A stretch of 64,000 bases of DNA, taken from contig JAUMVA010000002.1 of the NCBI GenBank assembly GCA_030530425.1, forward strand, positions 1 to 64,000, written 5' to 3'. A model generated the notes under the pieces. It did not search any database, was not told the origin of the DNA, and saw only the letters and a program-made list of their open reading frames with translations. The translations under genes were made by a program, and so were the position numbers. Source of the stretch: Candidatus Saccharimonadota bacterium (GTDB lineage: Bacteria; Patescibacteriota; Saccharimonadia; Saccharimonadales; Saccharimonadaceae). Shown in pieces: positions 62,325 to 64,000 of this stretch (the stretch's first letter is position 1; every line of letters starts with the position of its first letter).

Positions 62325-62579
62325 ATGTTCGATTTTGATGGAAACGAGATCGTATGCCCAGTGTGTGGTGAGCCGCTGGATTTTATGCTGGATGAGGAAG
62401 ATGATGATGAAAAAGTAGGGTACTGTCCTAACTGTGATGAGATTCATACATACAGCATATTGTTTAAATCTTTCATAGATGACGATGATGAAGATGACGA
62501 TAACGATGATACAGAATCGTCTTTGATGCATCCGAACGAGAGTTATGATGAGTTTTGTGATCATGAAGATTTTGATTAG
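62325..62579 (+). CDS. Small acidic zinc-ribbon protein
   Basis: 84 residues. CPVCGEP and CPNCDE (residues 11-14 and 34-37) form a classic four-Cys zinc ribbon; the rest is strongly acidic, with Asp/Glu runs and a C-terminal EFCDHEDFD. It has almost no basic residues and no arginine. It could mimic DNA or bind basic proteins, but no function can be assigned. A complete SD-led unit with promoter, AAAGGAGG and terminator. Confidence 0.78.
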   Translation: MFDFDGNEIVCPVCGEPLDFMLDEEDDDEKVGYCPNCDEIHTYSILFKSFIDDDDEDDDNDDTESSLMHPNESYDEFCDHEDFD

Positions 62580-62591
62580 TGATTGCAGACT

Positions 62592-62616
62592 AGCCCGTCA
62601 TTTGACGGGCTTTTAT
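62592..62616 (+). terminator. Terminator after the zinc-ribbon gene
   Basis: AGCCCGTCA/TGACGGGCT stem followed by TTTATTTG. Confidence 0.85.
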
Positions 62617-62704
62617 TTGTCTAAATTAAATTTTTACAGGAGCACTTATGTGTTTATTTGTCTGTGTTTTGTGTATAAAATCATGTTATAATTAATGGTG
62701 ATTT

Positions 62705-64000
62705 ATGTCAAAAAATAACCTTCAACCTTCTGATTTTGTACACCTACACAATCACACGCACTATAGTGTGTTAGATGGGCTAACAAAAGTAAATGAGCTG
62801 ATTGCGCGGACTAAAGAATTTGGCATGGAAGCTGTGGCAATTACTGATCATGGCACGATGTCGGGAGTGCTTGATTTTTACAAAACTGCTAAAGATGCTG
62901 GAGTTAAGCCAATTTTAGGAATTGAGGCTTATGTGGCTGAGCGCGGCCGTGAAGATCGCGACCCACAATTCGACAAAACTCGTTATCATATTACTTTATT
63001 AGCCAAGAGTTACAAAGGCTATCAGAATCTGATGGCGTTATCGAGTATTGCTAACCTGGAAGGTTTTTATTATCGACCACGAATTGATCATCAATTAATG
63101 GAAAAATATTCAGAAGATGTGATTTGTTTGTCTGGTTGTGCAAACGGTGAAGTGTCGCAACGCTTACGAAAGGGCGATTATGATGGTGCTCGCAAAATGG
63201 CAAAGTGGTACCATTCAGTTTATGGTGATAATTTTTATCTTGAGATGCAAGATCACGGACATCCTGAATCACCGGCACCGTTTGGCGAGCAGACAATTGT
63301 TAATGAAGGTTTAAAAAAACTGGCAAAAGAATTAAATTTGCCACTAGTGGTGACTTGCGATGGACATTATTTAAATTTAGCCGATCGTCAAGTACATGAG
63401 ATTTTACTTTGTGTTGGAACTGGTGCTTATCTCAGTGATACTCGTCGAATGTCGCTTAAAGACCTTGAGCTATATTTGACTGATCCAAAAGATATTATTG
63501 ATCGTTGGGGTGATGAATTTCCTGAAGCAATTTTAAACACTAAAAAAATTGCTGAGCAGTGTAATGTTGATATTACACTTGGTCAAATTTTAATTCCAAA
63601 ATATCCTTTACCAACGGGTGAGCTTGATGAAAAAAGTTATTTGATGAAACTGGTTTATAATGGTGCGGTGGTTCGTTATGCCGAGCCGGGAAAACAGAGT
63701 TTTGATAATATTAATGCGGGTAAAACTTTATCAATTAAGGATTGTAAAAAACTAATTCCTCAAACAGCTCTAGATCGAATGGAAATGGAACTTGAGGTTA
63801 TTGATCGCATGGGGTATTTCGGTTATTTCTTGATTGTGCAAGATTTTATTAATTGGGGTCGGCAACAAGGTATTATTTTTGGTCCGGGGCGTGGTTCGGC
63901 AGCCGGAGCGATTATTGCTTATTGCTTGCGCATTACCGACCTTGATCCGCTAAAGTATGACTTGCTGTTTGAGCGTTTTTTGAATCCTGATCGTATTTCA
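62705..64000 (+). CDS. dnaE: DNA polymerase III alpha subunit (3' truncated by window)
   Basis: Replicative polymerase catalytic subunit. The visible 432 residues start [25 protein letters not shown], the PHP domain ([44 protein letters not shown]-like segment, TCDGHY), then the palm ([31 protein letters not shown]). The PHP metal ligands appear kept. A TATAAT (62687-62692) lies 12 nt before ATG 62705. An overlapping 7-codon ORF from ATG 62695 is probably noise. The gene runs past the right edge. Confidence 0.96.
   Translation, partial: MSKNNLQPSDFVHLHNHTHYSVLDGLTKVNELIARTKEFGMEAVAITDHGTMSGVLDFYKTAKDAGVKPILGIEAYVAERGREDRDPQFDKTRYHITLLAKSYKGYQNLMALSSIANLEGFYYRPRIDHQLMEKYSEDVICLSGCANGEVSQRLRKGDYDGARKMAKWYHSVYGDNFYLEMQDHGHPESPAPFGEQTIVNEGLKKLAKELNLPLVVTCDGHYLNLADRQVHEILLCVGTGAYLSDTRRMSLKDLELYLTDPKDIIDRWGDEFPEAILNTKKIAEQCNVDITLGQILIPKYPLPTGELDEKSYLMKLVYNGAVVRYAEPGKQSFDNINAGKTLSIKDCKKLIPQTALDRMEMELEVIDRMGYFGYFLIVQDFINWGRQQGIIFGPGRGSAAGAIIAYCLRITDLDPLKYDLLFERFLNPDRIS

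Noticed and set aside
62695-62718. Seven-codon ORF just upstream of dnaE
   Set aside because: It is out of frame, overlaps the dnaE start and has no supporting structure such as a hairpin.

Overview
The window looks like a chromosomal segment of a Patescibacteria/CPR bacterium, most likely Candidatus Saccharibacteria (TM7). This is inferred from gene content, not from a marker tree. The DNA is AT-rich and tightly packed. TGA is used as a normal stop codon (for example at the end of dnaJ and of the UvrD-type helicase), which argues against the recoded Gracilibacteria and Absconditabacteria. Metabolism is limited to lower glycolysis plus information processing, and many genes encode surface proteins, type IV prepilins and lineage-specific orphans. 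Ten tRNA genes are present, all with encoded CCA. No rRNA, CRISPR array, transposase or prophage was found.

Layout. 1-2.1 kb: 3' part of an anchored surface protein and divergent tRNA-Gly/tRNA-Arg. 2.1-8.6 kb: CIRCE-controlled dnaJ, a DUF1704 (MATCAP-like) metallopeptidase, an ATP-grasp/retropepsin fusion, RimK, a membrane protein and YebC; the three peptide-tag enzymes may form an amidoligase/peptidase system. 8.6-14.3 kb: Cys-rich lamin-tail surface protein, an unusual two-gene locus with a 210-nt structured leader and flanking 18-bp inverted repeats, a DUF11-type surface protein and a CheY-like regulator. 14.4-16.3 kb: tRNAs and two broken genes (a membrane protein with an in-frame stop, a degenerate frameshifted thymidylate kinase). 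16.4-23.2 kb: pyk-pgk-tpiA, an anchored unknown and a UvrD-type helicase. 23.2-35.2 kb: a structured RNA carrying an anti-Shine-Dalgarno sequence, a cation-efflux protein, uvrA, a divergent 572-aa protein, murB, five type IV prepilin-like genes and uvrC. 35.2-48 kb: holin-like protein, secG, a solute-binding protein, four tRNAs, an ABC exporter of MacB/FtsX type, obg, a 26-residue-repeat protein and exonuclease I. 48-58 kb: aquaporin-like channel, pheST, gatC-gatA-(HEPN-like)-gatB, galU and small envelope proteins. 58-64 kb: a three-gene secreted hydrolase operon, a small acidic zinc-ribbon protein and the start of dnaE.

Two kinds of gene start stand out. Most housekeeping genes have the -10 box only 6-8 nt before the start codon, implying leaderless mRNAs. 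A second class of six short orphan transcription units (at 10.7, 15.5, 24.4, 42.8, 47.8 and 62.3 kb) has the opposite architecture: a near-ideal -35/17-bp/-10 promoter, a real 5' leader, a full AAAGGAGG Shine-Dalgarno, an intrinsic terminator or stable 3' hairpin, and mostly AGA/AGG arginine codons. The structured RNA at 23.2 kb carries CACCTCCTTT, complementary to exactly this Shine-Dalgarno, so it could selectively affect that class. This is the most interesting candidate system in the window, with the DUF1704/ATP-grasp/RimK cluster second.
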